Of a stretch of DNA of 64,000 nt, positions 50,924-60,311 are shown in pieces (position 1 is the stretch's first letter; the number at the start of each line of letters is the position of its first letter). Origin of the DNA: SZAS-79 sp963844255 (lineage in GTDB: Bacteria; Pseudomonadota; Gammaproteobacteria; Burkholderiales; SG8-39). Location: contig CAWJNP010000087.1 of the NCBI GenBank assembly GCA_963844255.1, positions 1 through 64,000 on the forward strand. The letters run 5' to 3'. The translations under genes were made by a program, and so were the position numbers. Under the pieces are notes generated by a model. That model was not told where the DNA came from, ran no database searches, and saw only the letters and a program-made list of their open reading frames with translations.

Positions 50924-52900
50924 CTATTTTTTTTCCGCAGCGTAGTGTAGCGGACCGCCGCGAAACGGCGCGAATCCGGTACCGAAGATCAGTCCGGCAT
51001 CAATCAGGTCCGCATCCGCCACGATCCCTTCGGCGAGAACCGCCTTCGCTTCGTTGACGTAGGGTTCGACGAGCGCGTCGATGATGTCCGGACGCACCGT
51101 CCCGGCAGTGCCTTTGACCGGCTTGCCGTTCTCATACTTGTAGATGCCCTGGCCGGATTTCCTGCCGAGCTGGCCCAGGGCAACCTTGTCGAGCAGCGTG
51201 CGGGGCGCTTCCGGTTCGGCGCCATCGGCTGTGCGCTTCTTGCCGAGCGCCCGCCCCGCGGCCAGGCAGATGTCCAGACCGACCGTGTCGGCCAGTTCGA
51301 TCGGCCCCATGGGCATGCCGAACTGTTCCATCGCCGCATCCAGGGTCTCGGGTTTGATGCCCTCATCCAGCATGCGGAACGCCTGCTGCATGTACGGTCC
51401 GAGCACCCGGTTGACGAGGAAGCCGGGGGAATCCTTCACCGGCAATGGCAGCTTGTCGATCTGGCGCACGAATGCCGCAGCTTTCCTCGCGTTCTCCGGG
51501 TCGGTACCTTCGCCTGCGACGATCTCGACCAGCATCATCTGCGGCACCGGGTTGAAAAAGTGGATGCCAACCAGGCGCGCCGGGTTCTTGAATTCTGCGG
51601 CGATGTCCGAGAGTTTCAGGCTGGAGGTATTGGTTGCAAGGATCGCGCCGGGCTTCGCCACGGCCTCGATTTTCGCGAACAGCGCGCGCTTTGCTTCGAC
51701 GTTCTCGAAGATCGCCTCGATGATCACGTCGGCCCGCGCGGCGCCGGCGCCGGTCGTGTCCGGAATCAGCCGGTCCAGCGCGTCGCGTTCGCGGCGCGGA
51801 TCCCGCAACCTGCGCGAAAACAGTTTCGCCGCGCGCTTGATGGCCGGAGCGATCCGCTCCGGCGCGGTGTCCTGCAGCGTGACGGTGATGCCGCGCATTG
51901 CGCAGATCGCCGCAATGTCGCCACCCATCACGCCCGCGCCGACCACGTGCACGTGCTTCGCTTCGAAGTCCGTCCCCTTGCCGAGAGATTTCATCTTTTC
52001 CTGCAGGAAGAAGATGCGGATCAGGTTTTTCGTCGTCGGGTGATCGAACAGGGCGTTGATCGAATAGGGCGCATCCAGTACCTGGAACGGATCGCCATCG
52101 TGCTTCAGCCACAGGTCGAGGATCGCGTAGGGCGCCGGGTAATGCTCCCGCCGCGCGCGTTTCGCGACCTGCTTTCTCGCCTTCGAGACAACGAAGCCGC
52201 GCAGCGGGCCGAGCATCATGCGCTGCATGAAGGGCAGGGGCTTCTTCGCCGGTGCCTCGAGTGTCAGCAGCCGGGCGGTGTTTTCCAGGACGCGCAGCGG
52301 TGCCGCCTGATCGACCAGCCCCATGCGCCTGCCGCGGCGCGCGTCGATCGTCTTGCCGGTGAGCAGCATGTCCAGCGCAGCCGCAGGGCCGATCTTCTTC
52401 GGCAGCCACTGGATGCCGTGCCAGGCGGGGACGATGCCGAGCATGACTTCAGGAAACGCGAAACGGGTGGCCGGGTCATCCAGCGCAACGATGTAGCGGC
52501 AGGCCAGTGCCAGTTCGAGGCCGCCGCCCATGCAGAAGCCGTTCACCATCGCCGTGGTGGGAAAGGGCAGGTCACGAAGTTTTTGCAGCACGTCCCAGCC
52601 TGCGCGCACGAACGACAGGGCCTCCTCGGGGGAGGCAAAACGCGTGAATTCCTCGACGTCGGCGCCCGCGATGAATGCCGCCTTGGCCGAGCGCACGATC
52701 ATGCCCTTGGGCGCAATCGCGGCAATCGCGTCGAGCGCGGTTGAAAGCTCGGCGATCGCCTCGCGCGAGAAGGTGTTGGTCGATTCGTTCTGCTTGTCGA
52801 AGGTCAGCCAGACCAGGCTCTGCGCGTCCTGCTCCCAGTGCCAGTGCTTGAGCAGCGTATCGGTTTTTGCGCGGTCCATCACCGTGTTGGCGCGGTCCAT
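50924..52900 (-). CDS. Bifunctional enoyl-CoA hydratase/3-hydroxyacyl-CoA dehydrogenase (FadJ/FadB-like)
   Basis: 658 residues from ATG 52900 (TGATG overlap with the thiolase stop). N-terminal crotonase domain (about 15-230) with AFIAGADVEEFT and NGFCMGGGLELALACR. Rossmann domain with VVGAGVMGGDIAAICAMRG near 310, catalytic IHFFNPVPQMMLVEI, then two C-terminal 3HCDH domains. Performs hydration and oxidation in beta-oxidation, partner of the thiolase. The start region has a small duplication, MDRANTV followed by MDRAKTD, so a second ATG at 52879 is possible. Confidence 0.92.
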   Translation of the reverse strand: MDRANTVMDRAKTDTLLKHWHWEQDAQSLVWLTFDKQNESTNTFSREAIAELSTALDAIAAIAPKGMIVRSAKAAFIAGADVEEFTRFASPEEALSFVRAGWDVLQKLRDLPFPTTAMVNGFCMGGGLELALACRYIVALDDPATRFAFPEVMLGIVPAWHGIQWLPKKIGPAAALDMLLTGKTIDARRGRRMGLVDQAAPLRVLENTARLLTLEAPAKKPLPFMQRMMLGPLRGFVVSKARKQVAKRARREHYPAPYAILDLWLKHDGDPFQVLDAPYSINALFDHPTTKNLIRIFFLQEKMKSLGKGTDFEAKHVHVVGAGVMGGDIAAICAMRGITVTLQDTAPERIAPAIKRAAKLFSRRLRDPRRERDALDRLIPDTTGAGAARADVIIEAIFENVEAKRALFAKIEAVAKPGAILATNTSSLKLSDIAAEFKNPARLVGIHFFNPVPQMMLVEIVAGEGTDPENARKAAAFVRQIDKLPLPVKDSPGFLVNRVLGPYMQQAFRMLDEGIKPETLDAAMEQFGMPMGPIELADTVGLDICLAAGRALGKKRTADGAEPEAPRTLLDKVALGQLGRKSGQGIYKYENGKPVKGTAGTVRPDIIDALVEPYVNEAKAVLAEGIVADADLIDAGLIFGTGFAPFRGGPLHYAAEKK

Positions 52901-54204
52901 CAGAGTGCCTCCACGAGCATTGCGCCACCGAGCCCGCCACCGATGCAGATCGAGGCAATGCCACGTTTCGCGTTGTTTCTCTTCAGCACCTTCAGAAGGT
53001 GCAGCACGATGCGCGCGCCCGAGGAGCCCACCGGATGCCCCAGTGCCACTGCGCCGCCATCCACATTGAGTTTCGTTTCGTCCAGAGCACCCATGGCGCC
53101 GTCCAGACCGAGTTGTTCCCTGCAGTATTTCTCGTCCTTCCACGCGGCCAGACAGCCGAGCACCTGTGCCGCGAAGGCTTCGTTGATTTCCCAGTAGTCG
53201 AGGTCATTCAGGCCGAGGTTGTTGCGCTTCAAGATCGGCGTCGCCGCATGCACCGGGCCCAGGCCCATCTGCGCCGGGTCCAACCCGGCCCATTCGGTGT
53301 CGACGATCTGCCCGATCGGCGTGAGGTCGTGGCGTTTCACCGCGGTCTCGTCGGCGAGGATCAGCCAGGCCGCACCATCGGTGATCTGCGACGAATTACC
53401 GGGGGTGACGTTGCCGTACTTGCGGTCGAAGAACGGCTTCAACTTGGCGAGGTTGGCCACCGAGGAGTCGCGCCGCACGCCATCGTCCAGCGCATAGGCA
53501 TTTCCGTCCTTGTCGTAGACCGCCTCCACTTCCCCGCCGGTGGCGGCGAGGAACCCGGCGTCCTGTGCCGCGGCCACGCGCAGGTGCGAACGCACCGAGA
53601 ACTCGTCCATCTGCAGCCGGGTGATGCCGAACCGGTACGCCAGGTTCTCGGCGGTCTGGCCCATCAGCAGGCCGACCATCGGGTCGGTCAGGCCTTTCAT
53701 GATCGCAATCACCGGGGCGAGGTAGGCGAGCTTGAGCTTAGCGAGCTGCGCCACCTTCTGGCCGGTGGTTCTGGTCGTGTACCAGTTCGCGAGCCACAGC
53801 ACCATCGCATCCGAGAACAGCAGCGGGGCGCGCGAGAGCGCGTCGGTGCCGCCGGCCAGCACGAGGTGCGAGCGGCCGGCAAGGATGTTGTTGATACCCG
53901 AATCGATCGCCTGCATGCCCGAAGCGCAGTTGCGCATCACGGTCCAGCCGGGCACCTTCTGCCCGCAGCCCATGCGCAGCGCCGCGACGCGCCCGATGTT
54001 GACCTCGTCGGCGGAGGGCGAGGCACAGCCAAGGATCACCTCGTCCAGTTCGGTGGGCGCGAACTTCTGCCGTACCAGCAACGCCCGCCCCGCCTGGGTT
54101 GCGAGGTCGCCCGCCGAAAACGGGCCGGGCTTGTTGCGTGCTTTCAGGAACGGCGATCGGGCGCCGTCAACGATGAAGATGGGTCTTGAGAGTGCGCTGG
54201 CCAT
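52900..54204 (-). CDS. fadI: Acetyl-CoA C-acyltransferase (thiolase, FadI-like)
   Basis: 434 residues, the FadI length. Nucleophile Cys93 in MRNCASGMQA, His in ALGHPVGSSGAR, second Cys in CIGGGLGGAM, and NEAFAAQ. Thiolytic cleavage of 3-ketoacyl-CoA. It lies 21 bp after fadE and overlaps the hydratase/dehydrogenase gene by 1 bp. Confidence 0.93.
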   Translation of the reverse strand: MASALSRPIFIVDGARSPFLKARNKPGPFSAGDLATQAGRALLVRQKFAPTELDEVILGCASPSADEVNIGRVAALRMGCGQKVPGWTVMRNCASGMQAIDSGINNILAGRSHLVLAGGTDALSRAPLLFSDAMVLWLANWYTTRTTGQKVAQLAKLKLAYLAPVIAIMKGLTDPMVGLLMGQTAENLAYRFGITRLQMDEFSVRSHLRVAAAQDAGFLAATGGEVEAVYDKDGNAYALDDGVRRDSSVANLAKLKPFFDRKYGNVTPGNSSQITDGAAWLILADETAVKRHDLTPIGQIVDTEWAGLDPAQMGLGPVHAATPILKRNNLGLNDLDYWEINEAFAAQVLGCLAAWKDEKYCREQLGLDGAMGALDETKLNVDGGAVALGHPVGSSGARIVLHLLKVLKRNNAKRGIASICIGGGLGGAMLVEAL

Positions 54205-54225
54205 GGGATTCCCGTCCGTTTGGAT

Positions 54226-56565
54226 CTATGCCGCTTTGGCGATAACCGGCCTGGCATCGCCCTGCCTTGCAATGATTTCGGCGCGGCCGAAGTCCTGCGG
54301 GAAGTCGTCGACCTTGATGATCTCCTTGCGCAGGCGCTCCTTCTTCTGCCAGGCGGCGTATTCGTCCGCCGTGATGAGGCCCTTGTCGAAGGCAAGCGTC
54401 GCGAAATCCTCCTGCATGCGCCGTGCGAGCATACCGCTCCGTACTGCTTCGCGCAGTTTCTTCTCGATGGGTTCGCAGGCAATGGTTGCGATGAACGCGG
54501 CTTCGAGCTGGCCCGTGGGGTCGGTTTCCGATTTCGGCAGGAACATGCCCGCCGTGAGCCGGTCGCGCGCCGCCGAGGGCGCAAGGAGCAACTGCGCACA
54601 CTGCTGGTTGAGTTCGTCGGAGGGCGGTGCGAAGCGCTTTCCGAGGGGAAACAGCACGACACGCAGACCAAGCCCGAAGATTCTGCTGGGGAAGTTGGCA
54701 ATCACGCCATCGAGCGCCTGCTGGGCCTGATAGAGCAGGTCCTGCATCGCGAAATGCACGAGGGGCAGGTCCTCCGTCTGCCTGCCGGCATCTTCATAGC
54801 GCTTCAGCGTCGTGCTGCCCAGGTACAGCATCGACAGCACGTCTCCCAACCGCGCCGATATCTTCTCCTTGCGTTTGAGCGACCCGCCGAGCACCAGCAT
54901 CGAAACGTCGGCGAGGAATGCGAACGCAGCGGAAATGCGCGTCAGGTCCTTGTAGTACCCGATCGTTTCCGGCGCCGCGTTGACAGGTGCGGCCGCAAAG
55001 TACGATCCGGTCAGCGCGTGCAGGAAGGCGCGCAGCTTGTTCATCGTCGTGTGCGCGATGTGTCCGGCAAGCGCGCGGTCGAACTCGATCAGGCCGGCGG
55101 CCCGGTCCGCGTTCTTTGCTGCGAGCATTTCGCGCAGCACGTAGGGATGGCAGCGGATCGCGCCCTGGCCGAACACGATCAGGCTGCGCGTGAGTATGTT
55201 GGCACCTTCTACCGTAATGCCCACCGGGATCACCTGGTAGCCGCGCCCCACCCAGTTGTTCGGGCCCAGGCAGATGCCTTTGCCGCCGTGGATGTCCATC
55301 GCGTCGTCGACGACTTTCCGGATCCGCTCGGTCATGTGGTATTTCATGATCGCCGAGACGACCGAGGGTTTCTCGCCCGCATCCACCGAACCGGCGGTCA
55401 TGATGCGCGCCGCGTCCATCATGTAGGCGTTGGCTGCGATCCGGCCGAGCGCTTCCTCGACACCTTCGAGCTTGCCGATCGGAGTCCTGAACTGGCTGCG
55501 CACGCGCGCGTAGGCGCCGGTGAAACGCGCCATCGCCTTGGCACCGCCCACCGCGGAGGTCGGCAGCGAAATCGAACGACCCGCAGCAAGGCAGTTCATG
55601 AGCATCATCCAGCCCTTGCCGGCGAATTCGCGGCCGCCGATGATCCACTCGAGCGGCATGAACACGTCGTTGCCGGAATTCGGGCCGTTCTGGAAAACGG
55701 CGTTCAGCGGAAGATGGCGGCGGCCGATGTTGACTCCGGGCGTGTTGGTCGGAACCAGGGCACAGGTGATGCCCAGGTCCTCGGTGTCGCCCAGCAGTTT
55801 GTCCGGGTCATATAACCGGAATGCCAGGCCGAGCAGCGTGGCCACCGGGCCGAGTGTGATGTAGCGCTTGTCCCAGGTCACGCGCATGCCGAGGGTCTCC
55901 CTGCCCTGCCAGACGCCCTTGCAGACCACGCCGAAGTCCGGGATCGAGGCCGCATCCGACCCGGCCTCCGGGCTGGTCAGCGCAAAGCAGGGGATTTCCT
56001 GGCCTTTCGCCAGGCGCGGCAGGGTGTGGTTTTTCTGTTCCTCCGTGCCGTAGTGCAAAAGCAGCTCGGCCGGTCCGAGCGAGTTCGGTACCATCACCGT
56101 GACGGCCGCTGCGTTGGACCGCGTCGAGAGTTTCATCACCACCGCCGAATGCGCCAGCGCCGAGAAGCCCAGGCCGCCGTACTTCTTCGGAATGATCATG
56201 CCCAGGAATCCCTGGTCCTTGATGAATTGCCACACATTCGGCGGGAGATCCTGGCGCTCGTGCGTGATCTCCCAGTCGTTGGTCATCGCGCAGAGTTGTT
56301 CGCAGGGACCGTCGATGAAGGCCATTTCCTCGGCCGAGAGTTTCGCCTCCGGCATGGCCAGCAGCTTGTCCCAGTCGGGCTTGCCGGAGAACAGGTCGCC
56401 GTCCCACCAGACGGTGCCGGCGTCGATGGCTTCGCGCTCGGTCTGCGACATGTCGGGCAGGATCCGCCGGTAGATCGACAGCAGCGGTCCGCTGAACACC
56501 GCGCGACGGATCGGCGCCACAAGTGCGATGGCAAGGAGGACGGCAACGATGAGGGTGGCGAGCAT
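54226..56565 (-). CDS. fadE: Acyl-CoA dehydrogenase, FadE-type with C-terminal DUF1974 region
   Basis: 779 residues, close to the roughly 814 of enterobacterial FadE. N-terminal hydrophobic segment (LATLIVAVLLAIALVAPI) suggests membrane association; the ACAD core (about 85-480) has IIPKKYGGLGFSALAHS, TSPEAGSDAASIPD and MDIHGGKGICLGPNN. The long C-terminal extension is the DUF1974 type found only in FadE-like enzymes. First oxidation step of beta-oxidation. 26 bp after the TetR gene. Confidence 0.93.
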   Translation of the reverse strand: MLATLIVAVLLAIALVAPIRRAVFSGPLLSIYRRILPDMSQTEREAIDAGTVWWDGDLFSGKPDWDKLLAMPEAKLSAEEMAFIDGPCEQLCAMTNDWEITHERQDLPPNVWQFIKDQGFLGMIIPKKYGGLGFSALAHSAVVMKLSTRSNAAAVTVMVPNSLGPAELLLHYGTEEQKNHTLPRLAKGQEIPCFALTSPEAGSDAASIPDFGVVCKGVWQGRETLGMRVTWDKRYITLGPVATLLGLAFRLYDPDKLLGDTEDLGITCALVPTNTPGVNIGRRHLPLNAVFQNGPNSGNDVFMPLEWIIGGREFAGKGWMMLMNCLAAGRSISLPTSAVGGAKAMARFTGAYARVRSQFRTPIGKLEGVEEALGRIAANAYMMDAARIMTAGSVDAGEKPSVVSAIMKYHMTERIRKVVDDAMDIHGGKGICLGPNNWVGRGYQVIPVGITVEGANILTRSLIVFGQGAIRCHPYVLREMLAAKNADRAAGLIEFDRALAGHIAHTTMNKLRAFLHALTGSYFAAAPVNAAPETIGYYKDLTRISAAFAFLADVSMLVLGGSLKRKEKISARLGDVLSMLYLGSTTLKRYEDAGRQTEDLPLVHFAMQDLLYQAQQALDGVIANFPSRIFGLGLRVVLFPLGKRFAPPSDELNQQCAQLLLAPSAARDRLTAGMFLPKSETDPTGQLEAAFIATIACEPIEKKLREAVRSGMLARRMQEDFATLAFDKGLITADEYAAWQKKERLRKEIIKVDDFPQDFGRAEIIARQGDARPVIAKAA

Positions 56566-56591
56566 GTGGGTCTCCGGTGCTTTTCTGTGTG

Positions 56592-57281
56592 CTAGGCCGC
56601 TTTGCGCACGCGGCTTGAAGTGGATCCGGGAAGCGGCGCGAGCAGCCCTGCCATCAGAAACTGTACGAGCCGGTCCTGCAGCGCGCGCGAATCGTGGCGG
56701 TCTTCCGGCTTGAAACCGGCGATCAGTTGCACGGTGTCGGTGGCGGCGAGCGTGTAGGACAGCGTGCCGAACATGAAGTGCATCCGCCAGAAGAGCTCGT
56801 CGCTCGGCAGATCCGGGAGCGCGCGCGCAAATGCGGCCTTGAAGCGTTCCATGGTGACCGCGTACATGCGCCCGATCAGCGCGCGGATCGGCTTCGCGGG
56901 TTCGGTGTAGGTGCGTCCCAGCAGGCGCACGAAATTGCGTCCGCCATTGCGCCCATCCTCGATCATTCCGAGCGACTCGGCGATGAAGGCGCGGATGATG
57001 GCCTCGGCCGTCAGGGGTTCGCCACCGGCTTCCGCTTCGAGCCGGTCGAGTTCGGCAAGACGGGCGGCATTCATCGGATCCAGGCGGCGCTGGAAGACGG
57101 CTTCGATCAGCGCATCCTTGGAACCGAAGTGGTAGTTGACCGCGGCCAGGTTGACGCCGGCACGGGTCGTGAGCAGACGCATTGAAGCGCCTTCGAATCC
57201 GTGCTGCATGAACAATTCTTCGGCCGCATCCAGGATGCGGCGCCGGGTTTCGTGCTGGGGTTTGACGGCTCTGAGTGTCAT
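56592..57281 (-). CDS. TetR-family regulator of the fatty-acid operon
   Basis: 229 residues. N-terminal helix-turn-helix: RRRILDAAEELFMQHGFEG, TTRAGVNLAAVNYHFGSKD; variable ligand-binding C-half with a long linker. First gene of the minus-strand fad operon, with a candidate operator 23 bp upstream. The arrangement resembles PsrA/FadR-type TetR regulators that bind acyl-CoA or fatty acids, so autorepression relieved by acyl-CoA is plausible but inferred. Confidence 0.88.
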   Translation of the reverse strand: MTLRAVKPQHETRRRILDAAEELFMQHGFEGASMRLLTTRAGVNLAAVNYHFGSKDALIEAVFQRRLDPMNAARLAELDRLEAEAGGEPLTAEAIIRAFIAESLGMIEDGRNGGRNFVRLLGRTYTEPAKPIRALIGRMYAVTMERFKAAFARALPDLPSDELFWRMHFMFGTLSYTLAATDTVQLIAGFKPEDRHDSRALQDRLVQFLMAGLLAPLPGSTSSRVRKAA

Positions 57282-57303
57282 GGAGAGTTAGGCATGAATA
57301 TTA

Positions 57304-57316
57304 AAACGAACGTTTG
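57304..57316. promoter_or_regulatory. Inverted repeat, candidate TetR/PsrA-like operator
   Basis: AAACG-AA-CGTTT (57304-57315), read more widely as AAAC-N4-GTTTG, resembles the PsrA-type GAAAC-N-GTTTC pattern. It lies in the 116-bp divergent gap, 23 bp from the TetR start and 82 bp from the exporter start, the usual place for autoregulation. Confidence 0.5.
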
Positions 57317-57397
57317 AATCATACGAAACCCGGGCGAGGCGGTCAACCGGGTCCAATCGGTGCCGGTCCGGACGTTCACATCGGCGATAATCAGGCG

Positions 57398-59260
57398 ATG
57401 TCTGCAGCGCACTCCGCTTCCCCCCATTCCGCCATGCCTCCCCCCGCCGCCCCGGCGGCTGCGCGTTCGCCGCGCCGCAGCGACTGGCGCCTTATCGCCG
57501 GGCTGCTGCCCTACCTTTGGGACTACCGCTGGCGCGTGCTGCTTGCCCTGATCTTTCTGGTCGCGGCGAAGCTTGCGAATGTGGGCGTGCCCCTGGTCAT
57601 GAAGGCGATCGTGGACCGGCTGGACCCCACGCTGGCGGTGCTTGCGGTCCCCATGGCCCTGCTTGCGACCTACGGCCTGCTGCGCTTTTCGACCACGTTG
57701 CTCGCCGAATTGCGCGACGTGGTCTTCGTGCGCGTCACCCAGCGCGCCATCCGGCGCGTGGCGCTCGGCGTCTTCCGCCACCTGCACGACCTGTCGCTTC
57801 GCTTTCACCTCGACCGGCAGACCGGCGGCATGACGCGCGACATCGAGCGCGGTGCGCGCGGCATCTCCACGCTGCTGTCCTACCTGATCTTCTCGATCAT
57901 TCCGGTGATCCTCGAATTCGCGCTGGTCGCCGCAGTCCTGCTCGTCAAGTTCGACTGGCGTTTCGCCGCGATCACCTTTGCGGCGGTGGCGGCGTACATC
58001 GGCTATACCTTTTTCGTTTCGGAATGGCGCATCGAAATACGGAAGCAGGCCAACGAACTCGATTCGAAGGCCAATACCCGCGCCATCGACAGCCTCCTGA
58101 ACTTCGAGACCGTGAAGTACTTCGGCAACGAGGAGTTCGAAGCGGGTCGCTACGACGAGAGCCTGCAGCGCTACGAAACCGCGGCGGTGCGGAACGAAAT
58201 GTCGCTCGGCCTGCTGAACATCGGCCAGAGCCTGATCATCGCGGTCGCCGTCACTTCGCTGATGGCCCTGGCAGCCGAGGGTGTCGCGGCAAGGACATTG
58301 TCCATCGGCGATCTCGTGCTGATCAACGGCCTGCTGATTCAGCTCTATGTGCCGCTGAATTTCCTCGGCATGGTGTACCGCGAGATCAAGCAGTCGCTCA
58401 CCGACATGGAGCGCATGTTCAATCTGCTCTCCCAGAACCTCGAGGTGAAGGACGGACCCGACGCCCGAGACCTGCCGGACGCACCGGCGGCGGTCGAGTT
58501 CCGCAACGTGGATTTTCACTACGAGGCGAACCGGAAGATCCTGCACGACGTGTCGTTCAGCATTCCGGCCGGCGCGCGCGTGGCGGTTGTCGGCCATTCC
58601 GGATCCGGCAAGTCGACGCTGGCCCGGCTGCTGTACCGGTTCTACGATGTGAACGGCGGCGCCGTACTTGCAGGCGGCGTCGACATCCGGCATCTCCGGC
58701 AGAAGAGCCTCCGCGGGGCGATCGGCATCGTTCCGCAGGATACGGTGCTGTTCAACGATACGATCCGCTACAACATCCATTACGGCCGCACCGCCGCGGG
58801 CGATAGTGAAGTCATCGAAGCGGCGCGCGCCGCGCACATCCACGAGTTCATCGAGACTCTGCCGGCGAAGTACGAATCGACGGTCGGCGAGCGCGGCCTC
58901 AAGCTTTCCGGCGGCGAGAAGCAGCGGGTGGCAATCGCGCGCGCGATCCTGAAGAATCCGCGCATCCTGATCTTCGACGAGGCCACGTCTGCACTCGACT
59001 CGGAAACAGAGCGCTCGATCCAGGCTGAACTGACCCGCATCGCCGAAGGGCGCACGACACTCGTGATTGCGCACCGCTTGTCGACTATCATGGATGCCGA
59101 CCAGATTCTCGTCATGGACAGCGGACGCATCGTGGAGCGCGGCACACACCGGGAACTGCTTGCGCTGGACGGGCAGTACGCCCAGATGTGGGCCCTGCAG
59201 CAGCAGGAAGAAGAGCAGGGCGTGGCAGGCGACGTGCGTCCGGAACCCTCAGGTAGTTGA
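57398..59260 (+). CDS. ATM1-type ABC exporter (heavy-metal/glutathione-conjugate type)
   Basis: 620 residues from ATG 57398; longer starts in the divergent gap are not supported. Six-helix exporter domain (about 40-330) with TGGMTRDIERGARGI and LNFETVKYFGNE, hallmarks of the ATM1/HMT1 group. ATPase domain: Walker A GHSGSGKST near 399, signature LSGGEKQRVAIARA, Walker B ILIFDEATSALDS, AHRLST switch. Exports glutathione-linked or metal-linked compounds across the inner membrane. Confidence 0.92.
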   Translation: MSAAHSASPHSAMPPPAAPAAARSPRRSDWRLIAGLLPYLWDYRWRVLLALIFLVAAKLANVGVPLVMKAIVDRLDPTLAVLAVPMALLATYGLLRFSTTLLAELRDVVFVRVTQRAIRRVALGVFRHLHDLSLRFHLDRQTGGMTRDIERGARGISTLLSYLIFSIIPVILEFALVAAVLLVKFDWRFAAITFAAVAAYIGYTFFVSEWRIEIRKQANELDSKANTRAIDSLLNFETVKYFGNEEFEAGRYDESLQRYETAAVRNEMSLGLLNIGQSLIIAVAVTSLMALAAEGVAARTLSIGDLVLINGLLIQLYVPLNFLGMVYREIKQSLTDMERMFNLLSQNLEVKDGPDARDLPDAPAAVEFRNVDFHYEANRKILHDVSFSIPAGARVAVVGHSGSGKSTLARLLYRFYDVNGGAVLAGGVDIRHLRQKSLRGAIGIVPQDTVLFNDTIRYNIHYGRTAAGDSEVIEAARAAHIHEFIETLPAKYESTVGERGLKLSGGEKQRVAIARAILKNPRILIFDEATSALDSETERSIQAELTRIAEGRTTLVIAHRLSTIMDADQILVMDSGRIVERGTHRELLALDGQYAQMWALQQQEEEQGVAGDVRPEPSGS

Positions 59261-59356
59261 GGTTGTTTCTGGAAAAAACATCACAGACCTTTATTTTTGC
59301 TTGCTTTTATGAATTTCGATGACTAAACTTCTCAAAATCTCGAACAGGGCGTGTTG

Positions 59357-60280
59357 ATGGAACCGCAACAACGACAGCTCCACCAGCTGGAAAAGATCGT
59401 TGCACTGTTCGCGTTGCTTGCGGTGTTCGCCCTGTCAATCGGATTCGCGCAGGCCGGGGACGGCAGCCAGAAAAAGAAGGCGCAGGCCGAGCGGGTCAGC
59501 CACCAGCAGCCGGCGCATCCGGGAAAAGTGTTCCTGCGCTCGAGCACCGCACTTGTGCAGGATGCAGACAGCGGCGAAACCCTCCTCTCCAAGAATGCCG
59601 ACGCGGTCCTTCCGATCGCGTCCATCACAAAACTGATGACCGCCATGGTCGTACTCGACCGTGGGCTCGACATGGACACGCGGGTTGTCATCAGCTCGGA
59701 CGACATGGACCAGCTCAAGGGTACGCACTCACGCTTGCGCCCGGGCGCTGCGCTGTCGCGCGACGAATTGCTGCTGCTGGCCCTGATGGCCTCCGAGAAC
59801 CGGGCGGCTGCGGCGCTGGCGCGCACCTCCTATCCAGGCGGCACCGAGGCATTTGTCGCCGCGATGAACGCAAAGGCGCGCGAAATCGGCATGCGGGACG
59901 CCCATTTCGAGGACTCGACCGGACTGAACTCGGCCAATGTGGCGAGTGCACCCGACCTCGCGCGGATGGTCAAGGCGGCCTACGAATATCCCGTCATCCG
60001 CGAGTACTCGACGCGCGATCAGGCGCAGGTCAGTGTGCTCGGCCAGACTCTGCAGTACCGCAGCACCAACAGCCTCGTCCGCGGCCATTCCTGGGACATC
60101 GCGCTGCAAAAGACCGGCTTCATCAACGAAGCCGGCCGCTGTCTGGTCATGCACGTGCGCCTGGCCAGCAAGGACATGGTGATGATTCTGCTCGACTCGT
60201 GGGGAAAGAACTCCCGGATCGGTGACGCCCAGCGCATCAAGAAGTGGCTGGAGGCTGCCGCCCTGCGATCGCAGGGATAA
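59357..60280 (+). CDS. pbpG: D-alanyl-D-alanine endopeptidase (PbpG / PBP7-like)
   Basis: 307 residues from ATG 59357 with AGGG upstream (GTG 59351 is less likely). A signal segment (KIVALFALLAVFALSIGFA, cut near QAGDG) leads to a serine peptidase S11 domain with SITKLMTA (SxxK), SEN in ASENRAA and KTG in LQKTGFINEAG. It trims peptidoglycan cross-links in the periplasm. The 96-bp gap upstream is unusually AT-rich and probably holds the promoter. Confidence 0.9.
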   Translation: MEPQQRQLHQLEKIVALFALLAVFALSIGFAQAGDGSQKKKAQAERVSHQQPAHPGKVFLRSSTALVQDADSGETLLSKNADAVLPIASITKLMTAMVVLDRGLDMDTRVVISSDDMDQLKGTHSRLRPGAALSRDELLLLALMASENRAAAALARTSYPGGTEAFVAAMNAKAREIGMRDAHFEDSTGLNSANVASAPDLARMVKAAYEYPVIREYSTRDQAQVSVLGQTLQYRSTNSLVRGHSWDIALQKTGFINEAGRCLVMHVRLASKDMVMILLDSWGKNSRIGDAQRIKKWLEAAALRSQG

Positions 60281-60311
60281 GCCCGGCCGTCGCACCAAGA
60301 GCAGCATCTGC

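Noticed and set aside
52867..55815. Long plus-strand frames opposite fadI and fadE
   Set aside because: The minus-strand genes carry intact catalytic motifs; these are GC-driven shadows.
57278..59149. 623-residue minus-strand frame opposite the ABC exporter
   Set aside because: Composition is His/Arg/Gln-rich shadow coding, while the plus strand has all ABC motifs.
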